Below are positions 36,457 through 46,189 of a stretch of DNA of 64,000 bases, in pieces. The stretch is from Corynebacterium lactis. GTDB taxonomy: Bacteria > Actinomycetota > Actinomycetes > Mycobacteriales > Mycobacteriaceae. The notes under the pieces are model-generated. The model saw only the letters and a list, made by a program, of their open reading frames with translations. It was not told the DNA's origin and searched no databases. The position numbers and the translations under genes were made by a program. Numbering within the stretch: the stretch's first letter is position 1; each line of letters opens with the position of its first letter. Where the stretch lies: contig NZ_ULHE01000001.1 in the NCBI RefSeq assembly GCF_900519355.1, positions 806,001 to 870,000 on the forward strand, in the 5' to 3' direction.

Positions 36457-37902
36457 ATGACTCCTACTCAGTGGCTAATCGTTGCCGTCGCGGCTATCGT
36501 CATCATCCTTCTCCTCCTGGTTGCGGGCTACCTGCGCCGGAAGAAGAACAGGGTCTCCTTCGCCAAGGAGGAGCAGCCGAAGGAGCTGACGCAGGAGCAG
36601 AAGTCCGGTAATTACCAGGCCACCGGCGGCTTCAACTTCGCCCCGGCCGCGGCACCCGAGAAGGCCCCGGAAAAGGAGCCCGAGCTGCTGCCGGGCCAGG
36701 AGCTGCGCGCGGAGCCTATTGCTGAGCCTGTCGTAGAGCCGGAGCCGACCCCCGAGCCGGAGCCTGTCGCTGAGCCGGAGCCGGAGTCCGAACCGGAGAC
36801 CATCGAGGAGCTTGCCCCCGAGGCCGGGGAGTCCGAGGTTGTGGCGCCGGAGCCGGAGCCGACCCCGGAGCCCGAGGCGGAGACTGTAGCACCCGAGCCG
36901 GAACCCGAACCTGAGTCCGTCGAGCCCGCCCCGGAGCCCGAACCCGCACCCGCTCCCCAGAAGCTCGACGACATCGAGCCCGCCGAGGGCCGACTGAACC
37001 GCCTGCGCGGTCGCCTGTCCCGTTCGCAGAACGCCATCGGCCAATCCGTGCTGGGCATCCTGGGCGCCGGCGACCTGGACGAGGACGCCTGGGAAGAGGT
37101 CGAGGACACCCTGGTCATGGCCGACCTGGGTGCGGCCGCCACGCAGCGCGTCGTCGATAAGCTGCGCGAGCGGATTGCCAGCCGCGGCGTGAACAGCGAG
37201 GCGGAGGCGCGTGCGATGCTGCGCGAGGTGCTGGTGGAGGAGTGCCAGCCGCAGATGGATCGCTCGATCCGCGCGCTGCCGCACGAGGGCAAGCCGGCCG
37301 TGATTCTGGTCGTGGGCGTCAACGGCACGGGCAAGACCACCACCACCGGCAAGCTGGCGCGCGTCCTGGTCGCCGGTGGCCACCGCGTGGTGCTCGGCGC
37401 CGCGGATACCTTCCGCGCGGCCGCGGCCGACCAGTTGGAGACCTGGGGCCGCCGCGTCGGCGCCGAGACCGTCCGCGGCGCGGAGGGCGCCGATCCCGCC
37501 TCCATCGCCTTCGATGCGGTGGCGCACGGCATCGACACCGGCGCCGACGTGGTTCTCATCGACACCGCGGGCCGCCTGCACACGAAGGTCGGTCTGATGG
37601 ATCAGCTGGACAAGATCAAGCGCGTGGTCGAGAAGAAGGCCCAGGTCGATGAGGTGATCCTGGTACTCGATGCCACGGTCGGCCAGAACGGCCTGACGCA
37701 GGCGCGCACCTTCCGCGACGTCGTCGATATCACCGGCGTCGCGCTGACCAAGCTGGACGGCACCGCGAAGGGCGGCATCGTCTTCCAGGTGCAAAACGAG
37801 CTCGGCGTGCCCGTGAAGCTAGTCGGCCTCGGCGAGGGCGCCGACCACCTGGCGCCGTTTGAGCCGGAGAGCTTCGTCGACGCGCTGCTGGGCACCAACT
37901 AG
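36457..37902 (+). CDS. ftsY: Signal recognition particle receptor FtsY
   Basis: 481 residues. One N-terminal membrane segment (about 5-26), then a long Glu-Pro linker (about 70-165, repeats of EPEP), then the NG GTPase domain: [48 protein letters not shown]. It receives the Ffh-ribosome complex at the membrane. The linker is a low-complexity acidic stretch and will vary among strains. CATAAT at 36444 gives a leaderless start. Follows smc, as in relatives. Confidence 0.96.
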   Translation: MTPTQWLIVAVAAIVIILLLLVAGYLRRKKNRVSFAKEEQPKELTQEQKSGNYQATGGFNFAPAAAPEKAPEKEPELLPGQELRAEPIAEPVVEPEPTPEPEPVAEPEPESEPETIEELAPEAGESEVVAPEPEPTPEPEAETVAPEPEPEPESVEPAPEPEPAPAPQKLDDIEPAEGRLNRLRGRLSRSQNAIGQSVLGILGAGDLDEDAWEEVEDTLVMADLGAAATQRVVDKLRERIASRGVNSEAEARAMLREVLVEECQPQMDRSIRALPHEGKPAVILVVGVNGTGKTTTTGKLARVLVAGGHRVVLGAADTFRAAAADQLETWGRRVGAETVRGAEGADPASIAFDAVAHGIDTGADVVLIDTAGRLHTKVGLMDQLDKIKRVVEKKAQVDEVILVLDATVGQNGLTQARTFRDVVDITGVALTKLDGTAKGGIVFQVQNELGVPVKLVGLGEGADHLAPFEPESFVDALLGTN

Positions 37903-37970
37903 GGCACCAACTAGGACACCAGCTAGCCCCGCTCTAGCCCCGCACTAGCTTCGTTCGAGCCTTGTTCTAG
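37891..37970. repeat. Degenerate CTAG-ending tandem repeat after ftsY
   Basis: The end of ftsY, GGCACCAACTAG, is repeated once exactly, then as GACACCAGCTAG, CCCCGCTCTAG, CCCCGCACTAG, CTTCGTTCGAG, CCTTGTTCTAG, a run of seven units of 11-12 bases most ending in CTAG, which is otherwise rare in this window. Confidence 0.8.
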
Positions 37971-37979
37971 CTACGTAAA

Positions 37980-38014
37980 CCCCCTTACCTTTGTGGCAGG
38001 TGAGGGGGATTTTT
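37980..38014 (+). terminator. Terminator of ftsY
   Basis: CCCCCTTACCT and AGGTGAGGGGG pair (one G-T), with loop TTGTGGC, followed by ATTTTT. It separates the smc-ftsY run from amtB. Confidence 0.85.
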
Positions 38015-38112
38015 CGTGCCTGCCGTGTCCCGCCGTGCATGCCCGCGCCCACTCCGCCCAATCCCAAAATATCCACAATAAAGCAATAAACTACGCAAAT
38101 ACGGTGTCATGT

Positions 38113-38128
38113 GTTCTATATTAAGAAC
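38113..38128. promoter_or_regulatory. Inverted repeat at the amtB promoter
   Basis: GTTCT-atatta-AGAAC is perfectly symmetric and contains a -10-like TATATT (38117-38122), 28 bases before the start codon. Possible operator. No match to the C. glutamicum AmtR motif (CTAT-N6-ATAG) is visible within it. Confidence 0.35.
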
Positions 38129-38155
38129 CACCTACAACACACCAGGGAGGTTCGT

Positions 38156-39472
38156 ATGACACCTGAGCTAGTCGCCGCGCAATCGGGAAACGCGGCTTGG
38201 ATGCTTATTTCGGCGTCATTAGTCCTGCTGATGACCCCGGCACTCGCACTGTTCTACGGCGGCATGTCCCGCCAGAAGTCGGTGCTGAACATGATGATGA
38301 TGAGCTTCGGCGCGATCGGCGTCGTCGGCGTCGTCTACGTGCTGTGGGGCTGGTCCATGTCCTACGGCACCCAGTCGATCGGGGGCATCTTCGCGAACCC
38401 CTTCGAGTTCTTCGGCCTGCGCAATTCCATCACGCTTGCCGACGGCTCCTACATTGCCGGGGCCAACGGGTACGCGAACATCATCGACATCGGATTCCAG
38501 CTCACCTTCGCCTCCATCTCGGTGGCGCTAATCTCGGGTGCGCTGGCCGAGCGCGTGAAGTTCTCGACCTGGCTGACCTTCGTCGGCATCTGGGTCACGC
38601 TCGTCTACTTCCCGCTGGCCCACATGGTGTGGGGCGGCGGCCTGCTGGGACACACGGCCCACGGCATCTCGGCTGCACTCTTTGGCACGGACGGAGAGGA
38701 CGCCGCCATCGCGCCGATCGACTTCGCCGGCGGCACCGTGGTCCACATCTCGGCGGGAACGGCGGCGCTGGTGCTGGCCCTGATTATCGGTAAGCGCAAG
38801 GCGTTCATGCGCACCCCGCACCGCCCGCACAACCTGCCACTGGTGATGCTGGGCGCGGCCCTGCTGTGGTTCGGCTGGTTCGGCTTCAACGCGGGCTCTG
38901 CCTTCGGTGCTAATGGCGCCGCGGGCCTGGCCTGGCTGAACACCACCGTCGCCACCAGCGCCGCGATGCTCGGCTGGATTGGGCTGGAGCGCGTCCGCGA
39001 CGGCCACGCCACCTCTCTGGGCGCGGCCTCGGGCATCGTCGCGGGACTGGTCACCATCACTCCGGCCGCGGGTGACTTGACCCCGCTGACCTCGATCATC
39101 CTGGGCGCCATCGGAGGCGCGCTGGGCTGCTGGGGCGTGGGCCTGAAGTACCGCTTCGGCTTCGACGACACCCTCGATGTCGTGGGCGTCCACCTGGTCG
39201 CCGCGCTGTGGGGCACCATTGGCGTCGGCCTGCTGGCGACCGATCGCGGCCTGCTGACCGGCGGCGGCGTCGACGGCGCGAAGCTATTCGCCATCCAGAT
39301 CATCATTGCCCTGGCCGCAGTGGTCTTCGCGGGTATCCTGACGGCAATCATCGCATTCGGCCTTGCCAAGACGGTCGGCTGGCGCGTCGACGACGAGGCC
39401 GAGTTCGCGGGCATCGACGTCGCGCAGCACGGCGAGTCGGCCTACGACTCCGCTAACCAAGACGCATTCTAG
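38156..39472 (+). CDS. amtB: Ammonium transporter
   Basis: 438 residues, 11 membrane segments. It has the Amt signature DFAGGTVVHISAGTAALVLALI, with the pore His, and PAVxLFYGG-type N-terminus (TPALALFYGGMSRQKSVLN). The ATG at 38156 has AGGGAGG 6 bases upstream; an upstream in-frame ATG at 38111 would overlap the promoter. First gene of amtB-glnK-glnD, the ammonium sensing cluster. The C-terminal cytosolic tail carries the GlnK contact region. In C. glutamicum this operon is AmtR controlled. Confidence 0.95.
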   Translation: MTPELVAAQSGNAAWMLISASLVLLMTPALALFYGGMSRQKSVLNMMMMSFGAIGVVGVVYVLWGWSMSYGTQSIGGIFANPFEFFGLRNSITLADGSYIAGANGYANIIDIGFQLTFASISVALISGALAERVKFSTWLTFVGIWVTLVYFPLAHMVWGGGLLGHTAHGISAALFGTDGEDAAIAPIDFAGGTVVHISAGTAALVLALIIGKRKAFMRTPHRPHNLPLVMLGAALLWFGWFGFNAGSAFGANGAAGLAWLNTTVATSAAMLGWIGLERVRDGHATSLGAASGIVAGLVTITPAAGDLTPLTSIILGAIGGALGCWGVGLKYRFGFDDTLDVVGVHLVAALWGTIGVGLLATDRGLLTGGGVDGAKLFAIQIIIALAAVVFAGILTAIIAFGLAKTVGWRVDDEAEFAGIDVAQHGESAYDSANQDAF

Positions 39473-39496
39473 GGCCAGCACGGGAAGGAAGGCTAG

Positions 39497-39841
<345 letters not shown>

Positions 39842-39845
39842 TCCG

Positions 39846-41918
39846 ATGCGCACCCCGCAGCAAATCCGCGCCGAGGCCGACGCCCGCGTGCGCGAGGTGG
39901 TCGGCTCGCTCGACGTCCCAGCCGGGTGCGCGTTGGTGGCCACCGGCTCGCTGGCGCGCGGCGAGATGACCGCCTTCTCCGACTGCGATGTCTTCTTGCT
40001 TATCGACGACTCCCGCGGCACCACCCCGGCGGCGCAGGATATCGAGGCCCTGTGGTACCCGTTCTGGGACGCGAAGCTGCGCCTGGATTACTCGGCCCGC
40101 ACCGTGGCCGAGACCGTCGAGGTGATGGCGTCGGACCCGCGGGTGGCGCTGGCGGTGCTGGACATGACGCTGCTGGCGGGCGACGAGGAGCTTTTCGACG
40201 CCGCCCGCGCCAAGGTCCTTGCGGCCTGGCGGCGCCTGGTGGCCAAGCGCTTCGACGACGTGATTGACCAGGTTCACCACCGTTGGAAAAACACAGGCTC
40301 GCTGGCAGATATGATCAGCCCGGACTTGAAGCATGGTCGCGGGGGGCTGCGGGATGGGGAGCTACTTCGCGCTCTGTCGCTGGGGCACCTCTGCGATATG
40401 CCAGACCTCCGCGTCCCGCGCCAGTTGATCGTGGATACCCGTGTGCTAGTCCATGAATCCGCGGGGCGACCTCGCGATATTCTGGACCCGGAGTTCGCCT
40501 CAGAAATTGCACCGCTGCTAAGAATGCCCGACCGCTTCGCTCTTTCGCGCCGAGTTGCTGCTTCCGCCCGCGCAATCGACTACGCCGTCCAGCGTGGCTT
40601 GACAACTGCGCGCGACGCCATCCCCCGGCATCGAAGTTTAAATCTGCGTGCAAAGCGCCGGGTGCCCCTCGACTTAGACGTCATGATTTCCGATAACCAG
40701 GTCGAACTCGCGGACAAGCCGGACTTCTTCGATCCAGAATTGCCGTTGCGAATGGCCGCGGCAGCGGTCCGAGCGAAAAGAGAATTGTCTGCGGGGGCGC
40801 TCGACCGGCTGGCTAAGAACTGGCGGCCGGGCGAGATCATTTGGACCGCCTCCATGCGCTCGAATTTCTGTTGCGTTCTAGGAGCGGGGGAACAAGTTGC
40901 GGAGTTAGTTAATGCACTCCACGTGGCGGGGTTGTGGTCGAGATACGTACCGGAGTGGGAGGCAATCGCGGGTTTGCTGCCAGCCGAGCCAATCCACGTG
41001 CGAACCATTGACCAGCACACACTGGAGGCGCTACGTCTGGTCTCACCCGCAGTGACTCAGGTAGCCCGCCCAGACCTGCTATTACTTAGCGTGTTTTTCC
41101 ACGATCTCGCAAAGGGTAAGGGCGTTCCGCATGAGGCTGAAGGCGCCAGGCTCGCGCTCTCCCAGATGGCGAACATGGGTTTTTCCGAAAGCGAGTGCGA
41201 GATTGTCGCGAGAGTCGTCGGAAAACATAGCCTGATAGCTCGTCTCGCCGCTCGGTACAATCCAGCATCCAGTGAGGCAATCGGCAGCGTCGTGAAGAAT
41301 ATGGGTGACCCGGTCGCGATTGAAATTCTCGGCGTGTTGACGCGTGCCGACGCCCAGGCGACTGGAGTCGGCGTATGGACGAATTCGCTGGCTAATGCCG
41401 TGGACACCATTATCCCAGCCGCGATTGCGTTGACTCGGGAGTCCTGTGTCGCGTCTGGCAAAGGAAAGGAAGAGGACCTTTTGTCTTGGTCCGGCTCGGC
41501 GGATGAGATTGCTGCTCTCATCGATACTTTGAATCGCTTTGCATGGCGCCTGAACTACTTCGCTTTCCGCCGCGGCGACCGTATTAATGCGGAGTTCCAC
41601 GTGAATTCCTTGATTGGTGACAGGTGGAATCCTATCGCAGTCCGGCAGTCCGTGCGGCATCTATTGCAGCGAGGCCAAGGGGTCGTGGCGGAACCGCCGG
41701 GGATGCAGAGTGCAGGAAACTTTTACTGGGATAATGGGCGCACAACGATTAAAGTGCCAGGGTTGGATAGTAGGCGCCTAAAGTTACTGTTGTTTTGCGA
41801 GGCGATAAGGGGCGTGGACATAAAAGACCTCGGAGCTGTCATGATGGTCTCCGTAGAGATTACGCAAGGCTCCGAGGAAATTGTCAGTGAAGTCCTTGGC
41901 AAACTAGTTGAAGACTAG
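39846..41918 (+). CDS. glnD: PII adenylyl/uridylyltransferase GlnD
   Basis: 690 residues. The nucleotidyltransferase domain has GSLARGEMTAFSDCDVFLL (about 38-56), and the HD domain has FFHDLAKGKGVPHE (about 418-431). It adds and removes the nucleotide on GlnK Tyr51. The C-terminal two ACT domains are hard to recognise by eye (last 100 residues). From about base 40270 the gene uses many TTA, CTA, TTG and AT-ending codons unlike its own first 140 codons and its neighbours. The ATG at 39846 lies 4 bases after the glnK stop; it overlaps the next gene convergently by 4 bases. Confidence 0.88.
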   Translation: MRTPQQIRAEADARVREVVGSLDVPAGCALVATGSLARGEMTAFSDCDVFLLIDDSRGTTPAAQDIEALWYPFWDAKLRLDYSARTVAETVEVMASDPRVALAVLDMTLLAGDEELFDAARAKVLAAWRRLVAKRFDDVIDQVHHRWKNTGSLADMISPDLKHGRGGLRDGELLRALSLGHLCDMPDLRVPRQLIVDTRVLVHESAGRPRDILDPEFASEIAPLLRMPDRFALSRRVAASARAIDYAVQRGLTTARDAIPRHRSLNLRAKRRVPLDLDVMISDNQVELADKPDFFDPELPLRMAAAAVRAKRELSAGALDRLAKNWRPGEIIWTASMRSNFCCVLGAGEQVAELVNALHVAGLWSRYVPEWEAIAGLLPAEPIHVRTIDQHTLEALRLVSPAVTQVARPDLLLLSVFFHDLAKGKGVPHEAEGARLALSQMANMGFSESECEIVARVVGKHSLIARLAARYNPASSEAIGSVVKNMGDPVAIEILGVLTRADAQATGVGVWTNSLANAVDTIIPAAIALTRESCVASGKGKEEDLLSWSGSADEIAALIDTLNRFAWRLNYFAFRRGDRINAEFHVNSLIGDRWNPIAVRQSVRHLLQRGQGVVAEPPGMQSAGNFYWDNGRTTIKVPGLDSRRLKLLLFCEAIRGVDIKDLGAVMMVSVEITQGSEEIVSEVLGKLVED

Positions 41919-42703
41919 GAGTCTTTGGAGTTCTTACGAGCGTAACGAGTAGCGGCCACACCGCCGACTATGAGCGCGAGGGCGGCACCGCCGAAAGCGG
42001 TTGCCTGAACACCTGTAACAGCAAGCCCGGAGCTCGAAGAGGCAGGAGCCTTCTTTTCGTCGGACTTCTTCGAGTCGTCCTTGCTCTGTTTTTCGTCCTT
42101 CTTGGGGGCGTCGGTCTTCTTTTCGTCGGACTTCTTCGAGTCGTCCTTGCTCTTTTCTTCGCCCTTCTTCGGGGCGGCGGACTTGTCTGCGGGCTCTGTC
42201 GGCTTCACCGGGTCTTTTGTACTGTCGTTTAGGGACGGTACGCCTGGGCAGCCTCCCCAGACACCAGTCACGGGGTCTTTCTTGCCCATGTCGCGAATGG
42301 ATCCATCCGGGCAACGGTCGGTGTCTTCCACCTTTGGAGGAATGCCGGGGAGGCGCGATTCGGACGGCGCAGCAGGCTCATCCGGCTTGACGGCTGAGGT
42401 GGGTACGCCTGGGCAGCCTCCCCAGACACCAGTCACGGGGTCTTTCTTGCCCATGTCGCGAATGGATCCATCCGGGCAGCGGTCGGTGTCTTCCACCTTT
42501 GGAGGAATGCCGGGGAGGCGCGATTCGGACGGCGCAGCAGGCGTGCCTACGCAGACTACCTTGCCATCAACTGCGCCGAAGTCTTGGCCTAGGGGGCAGG
42601 TCTCTGGTGCTGGAGCCGGAATCTGCGCCGTAGCAACGCTCGAGCCAACGAGCATTCCTGTAGAGAAAACTACCGCGACGAAGGCGGAAGAGAACTTATT
42701 CAT
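41915..42703 (-). CDS. Repeat-containing surface protein with LAVTG sortase-like signal
   Basis: 262 residues, family not recognised. Signal peptide (about 1-27), then three Cys-pair modules: C36/C51, C76/C97 and C131/C152, the last two almost identical and 55 residues apart (each with CPDG and GCPGVP). A Lys-Asp-Ser linker follows, with KDDSKKSDEKK at 186-196 and 208-218. The C-terminus ends with LAVTG (227-231), a hydrophobic segment and RYARK, the layout of a sortase-anchored wall protein with an LAxTG motif. The ATG at 42703 is chosen because it starts the signal peptide. Lower GC than the flanks. No sortase gene is nearby. Confidence 0.8.
   Translation of the reverse strand: MNKFSSAFVAVVFSTGMLVGSSVATAQIPAPAPETCPLGQDFGAVDGKVVCVGTPAAPSESRLPGIPPKVEDTDRCPDGSIRDMGKKDPVTGVWGGCPGVPTSAVKPDEPAAPSESRLPGIPPKVEDTDRCPDGSIRDMGKKDPVTGVWGGCPGVPSLNDSTKDPVKPTEPADKSAAPKKGEEKSKDDSKKSDEKKTDAPKKDEKQSKDDSKKSDEKKAPASSSSGLAVTGVQATAFGGAALALIVGGVAATRYARKNSKDS
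42237..42542. repeat. 141-bp direct repeat, two copies, in the surface-protein gene
   Basis: 42237-42377 and 42402-42542 differ at one base (A42314 versus G42479). The period is 165 bases, or 55 codons. The near identity shows recent duplication or ongoing gene conversion. Confidence 0.95.
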
Positions 42704-43173
42704 AGCTTGAATACCTCGCAAAGAATCTGAGTCAAAGTCATTGATGGGGGGCAAGACCGAACCTAGATTGCAGAAGCTGCGAACCTTGATTCGCAATCTA
42801 TTTAATCGAATTTAGGTAAACTGCTCAACATTTCACTAAATAAAACTCAAAATGGGGGGTATGAAAAGGGGTCGTCAGGTCGGTAGGTCGTGTGTCGTAA
42901 GTGAAATGGTACATTCAGTTGGGAATCCTATTTTTGGGTGCGGACAATTTCTCATAGAAAAGGTGTTTGGCGCGGCCCTGATAAAGGGGATTTAAGTTGG
43001 GGAGCTGTTGGGTGGAATTGGCGAAGCGGTAGTGTTGGGGCGCTATTGATTTGGTTTGCCCCTGAGCGGGGACATGTCTTCGGCCAGCGCGTTGTCCGGA
43101 ACATGCAAAAATGGTATCCAGCGGGTACGGTAGAACAGTTAAGAAATGACACGCCAAAAGGGGAGCTGGAAAC
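42704..43173. other. 470-bp intergenic region, low GC
   Basis: Divergent promoters for the surface-protein gene (minus) and ffh (plus) are expected. No RNA gene, IS end or convincing ORF is seen; an 87-codon frame at 42938-43201 has no ribosome site and unlikely composition. Composition is lower in GC than either side, and matches the foreign-looking stretch from within glnD. Confidence 0.5.
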
Positions 43174-44767
43174 TTGTTTGAGTCTCTTTCCGATCGTTTG
43201 ACGGGTGCCCTGCGGGGCCTGGGCGGGAAGGGCCGCCTGACTGAGGCGGACATCAACGCCACCGCCCGCGAGATTCGACTCGCCCTCCTTGAGGCCGACG
43301 TCTCCCTCGAAGTGGTCCGCACGTTCGTCAAGCGCATTAAGGAGCGCGCGAACGAGATTGCCAAAAACCAGACCGTCAACCCGGCGAATCAGGTCATCGA
43401 AGTTGTCAACGAGGAACTCATTAATATCCTCGGCGGCGAGACCCGGCGCCTGAACCTGTCCAAACAGCCGCCGACCGTCATCATGCTCGCCGGCCTGCAG
43501 GGTGCCGGTAAGACCACCCTGGCGGGCAAGCTGGCCAAGTATCTGACCGGCCAGGGGCACACCCCGGTCCTGGTCGCCTGTGACCTGCAGCGCCCCGGCG
43601 CCGTCCAGCAGCTCCAGATCGTCGCCGAGCGTGCAGGGGTCCCGTGCTTCGCGCCCTTCCCGGGCACCAGCATCGACTCCACCCACGAGATGGGCACCAG
43701 CGAGGACAACCCCGTCGACGCCGCCTTCCGCGGCCTGGCCTACGCGCGCCAGCACCGTCACGACGTCGTGATTATCGACACCGCGGGCCGCCTCGGCATC
43801 GACGAGGTCCTCATGAAGCAGGCCTCGGACATCCGCAATGCCATCAACCCGCACGAGGTTCTCTTCGTCATCGACTCGATGATCGGTCAGGACGCCGTCG
43901 AGACCGCCAAGGCCTTCCGCGACGGTGTCGACTTCACCGGCGTCGTCCTGACCAAGCTGGACGGCGACGCCCGCGGCGGTGCCGCGCTGTCCATCCGCGA
44001 GGTCACCGGCAAGCCGATCCTCTTCGCCTCCACCGGCGAGAAGCTGGAGGACTTCGACGTCTTCCACCCGGACCGCATGTCCAGCCGCATCCTCGGCATG
44101 GGTGACCTGAGGACGCTCGTCGAGGTTGCCGCCAAGGAGATCGACCACGAGCAGGCCGCCAAGTCCGCGCAGAAGCTGGGCTCCGGCGAGCTGACCCTCG
44201 AGGACTTCCTTGAGCAGATGATGATGGTCCGCAAGATGGGCCCCATCGGCAACATCCTCAAGATGCTGCCAGGCGGCGCTGAGATGTCCAAGCGCCGACA
44301 TGGTCGACGAGAAGCAGCTGGACCGCATCGAGGCGATCATCCGAGGCATGACCCCGGAGGAGCGCGAGAACCCGAAGATCCTGAATGCCTCGCGTCGCCG
44401 TCGTATCGCGAACGGCTCGGGCGTGTCCGTATCTGACGTCAACCAGCTGATCGAGCGTTTTAACGACGCCAAGAAGATGATGGCCCAGATGGCCGGCCGC
44501 TTCGGCATGGGCGGCGGGCGCCCGTCCAACCGCAAGAACAAGAAGGGGCGTAAGGGCAAGCGCAAGGGCGGCAACCGCGGCCCGACGCCGCCGAAGGCCA
44601 TGCGCCAGGGTGGCTTCCCCGGAATGCCAGGAATGCCGGGCATGGGTGGCGGAATGCCGGACATGGCCGAGCTGCAGAAGCTGCAAAAGCAGATGGGCAA
44701 CCAGCTGCCCGAGGGCCTCGAGGGCTTCGACCTGAACAACCTCGACTTCGGCCAGGGCAATAAGTAA
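43174..44767 (+). CDS. ffh: Signal recognition particle protein Ffh (frameshifted)
   Basis: SRP54 GTPase: [17 protein letters not shown] at the N-terminus, then [46 protein letters not shown], and a C-terminal M domain with [21 protein letters not shown] and a Gly-Met-rich tail that binds signal peptides and SRP RNA. Start codon TTG at 43174, AAAGGGGAGC upstream. The frame is lost after base 44292 (AAGCGCCGAC for AAGGCCGCCGAC, two bases missing) and regained in the frame that ends at 44767. About 531 residues when restored. Ffh is essential in bacteria, so a sequence error is likely. Confidence 0.92.
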
Positions 44768-44810
44768 GGCGCAAGAAGTAAGGGGCACGACGCAGCCGTC
44801 GCGCCCTGTT

Positions 44811-44851
44811 CGTTAACAGGTTTGTTAACGGCGCGGTCCTGCTGGTAAAGT
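44811..44851 (+). promoter_or_regulatory. rpsP promoter overlapped by a GTTAAC palindrome
   Basis: CGTTAACA-ggtt-TGTTAACG (44811-44830) is a perfect inverted repeat. Its right half supplies the -35 TTGTTA (44822-44827), and the -10 TAAAGT (44846-44851) follows after 18 bases. A factor bound to the palindrome would block or tune transcription of rpsP. Confidence 0.6.
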
Positions 44852-45020
44852 ACTGCGAGTTGTCTCGCGTTAGAGACGATGCTGCGAATTCATCGGACCC
44901 GGCCACGGCCGCCCGGTGGTCACCCGCAGGGTTAAACATTGTAAGGGCAAAACCGGCCCCCTGCGCAGCGCAGAGGGTGCATAAGTATTGCCCAGTGACA
45001 CTAGAGAAGAGGAATACCTC

Positions 45021-45502
45021 ATGGCAGTCAAGATTAAGCTGCAGCGCCTCGGCAAGATCCGTACCCCGCAGTACCGCGTCGTCGTTGCTGACGCTCGCAC
45101 CCGCCGCGACGGCAAGGTCATCGAGAACCTGGGCATCTACCAGCCGAAGGAAGAGCCGTCGGTCATCAAGATTGACTCCGAGCGCGCACAGTACTGGCTG
45201 GGCGTTGGCGCTCAGCGACCGAGCCGGTTCTGGCTCTGCTGAAGATCACCGGCGACTGGCAGAAGTTCAAGGGCCTCGAGGGTGCAGAGGGCACCCTGAA
45301 GGTTGCTGAGCCGAAGCCGTCCAAGCTGGAGCTGTTCAACAAGGCTCTGGAAGAGGCCAACAACGGCCCGTCCGCAGAGGCCATCACCGCCAAGCGCCGC
45401 GAGGCCAAGGAGGCTAAGGCTGCTAAGGAGGCCGAGGCTGCCGCTAAGGCCGCAGAGGCTGAGGCCGCTGAGTCCGAGTCCGAGGCTGAGTCTGCAGAGT
45501 AA
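45021..45502 (+). CDS. rpsP: 30S ribosomal protein S16 (frameshifted)
   Basis: The N-terminal 65 residues are standard S16 ([20 protein letters not shown], then [20 protein letters not shown]). The frame is lost after base 45215 (CAGCGACC for CAGCCGACC, one C missing); the other frame continues with [12 protein letters not shown] and a long Ala-Glu-Lys tail ending SESEAESAE at 45502. The restored length is about 160 residues, long for S16 because of the tail, which is known from actinobacteria. S16 is essential, so the missing base is probably an error. ATG at 45021 with AGAAGAGG upstream. Confidence 0.92.
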
Positions 45503-45551
45503 GTCTGCGAAGTAATTCTCTAGCGCTCGCGTGCGGGCGCAAGTGAATCCG

Positions 45552-45597
45552 GGCGCTACCCTATACTTCCTTGTAAGGAGGCGGGTAGCGCCTTTTG
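45552..45597 (+). terminator. Hairpin terminator between rpsP and rimM
   Basis: GGCGCTACCC (45552-45561) pairs with GGGTAGCGCC (45583-45592), with an inner stem TCCTT/AAGGA, and TTTT follows. It may be leaky, because rimM starts only 29 bases later. Confidence 0.75.
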
Positions 45598-45625
45598 TCT
45601 TGATTTTCAGTAGGGGAGTGTCTCG

Positions 45626-46189
45626 GTGACTGACCTGGTACACATTGGCCGCGTGATCAAGCCGCACGGCGTCCGGGGTGAGGTCGTGGTGGATCCCACC
45701 ACGGATGACCCGCAGGGCCGCTTCGCGGTGGGTAACGTGATCGTCGGAAAGCAGACGGGCAAGGAGTCCTCGCTGACGGTGAAGACGATGCGCCCCCACC
45801 AGGGCCGCCTGCTGATCCGCTTCGAGGAAGTGCCCGATCGCACCGCGGCCGAGCGCCTGCGCGGCATGAAGTTCTACGCGGAGCCCGTCTTCGACGAGGA
45901 CGAGGACGCCTACTACGACTTCGAGCTGGTCGGCCTGCGCGTGCTGAACTGCGGCGCGGTCGACGAGGCCACCGCCAACGCCCGCGCCTACGAGGGCGCG
46001 CAGCCGGAGCCCGTCGATGTCGGCGAGGTCACCGGTGTGGTGCGCGGGCCCGTGCAGCGCCTCCTCGAAGTCTCGCTTGACGACGGCGGATCGGCGCTGG
46101 TCCCGTTCGTCCACGCGATCGTCCCGATCGTGGACCTGGACAACGGCGCGGTGGTCATCACCCCGCCGGAGGGGCTGCTGGAGCTGTGA
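45626..46189 (+). CDS. rimM: Ribosome maturation factor RimM
   Basis: 187 residues, two beta-barrel domains (RimM N-terminal and PRC barrel). [19 protein letters not shown] opens the protein, and [29 protein letters not shown] is the C-terminal signature. It assists 16S rRNA processing and binds S19. Start codon GTG at 45626. Its stop overlaps the trmD GTG start (GTGA). Confidence 0.95.
   Translation: MTDLVHIGRVIKPHGVRGEVVVDPTTDDPQGRFAVGNVIVGKQTGKESSLTVKTMRPHQGRLLIRFEEVPDRTAAERLRGMKFYAEPVFDEDEDAYYDFELVGLRVLNCGAVDEATANARAYEGAQPEPVDVGEVTGVVRGPVQRLLEVSLDDGGSALVPFVHAIVPIVDLDNGAVVITPPEGLLEL

Noticed and set aside
42237-42542. CRISPR-like direct repeats
   Set aside because: Only two 141-base copies with a short spacer, in frame within a coding sequence; no cas genes in the window.
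42938-43201. 87-codon frame upstream of ffh
   Set aside because: No ribosome site or family match, it overlaps the ffh start, and its composition is that of the non-coding gap.
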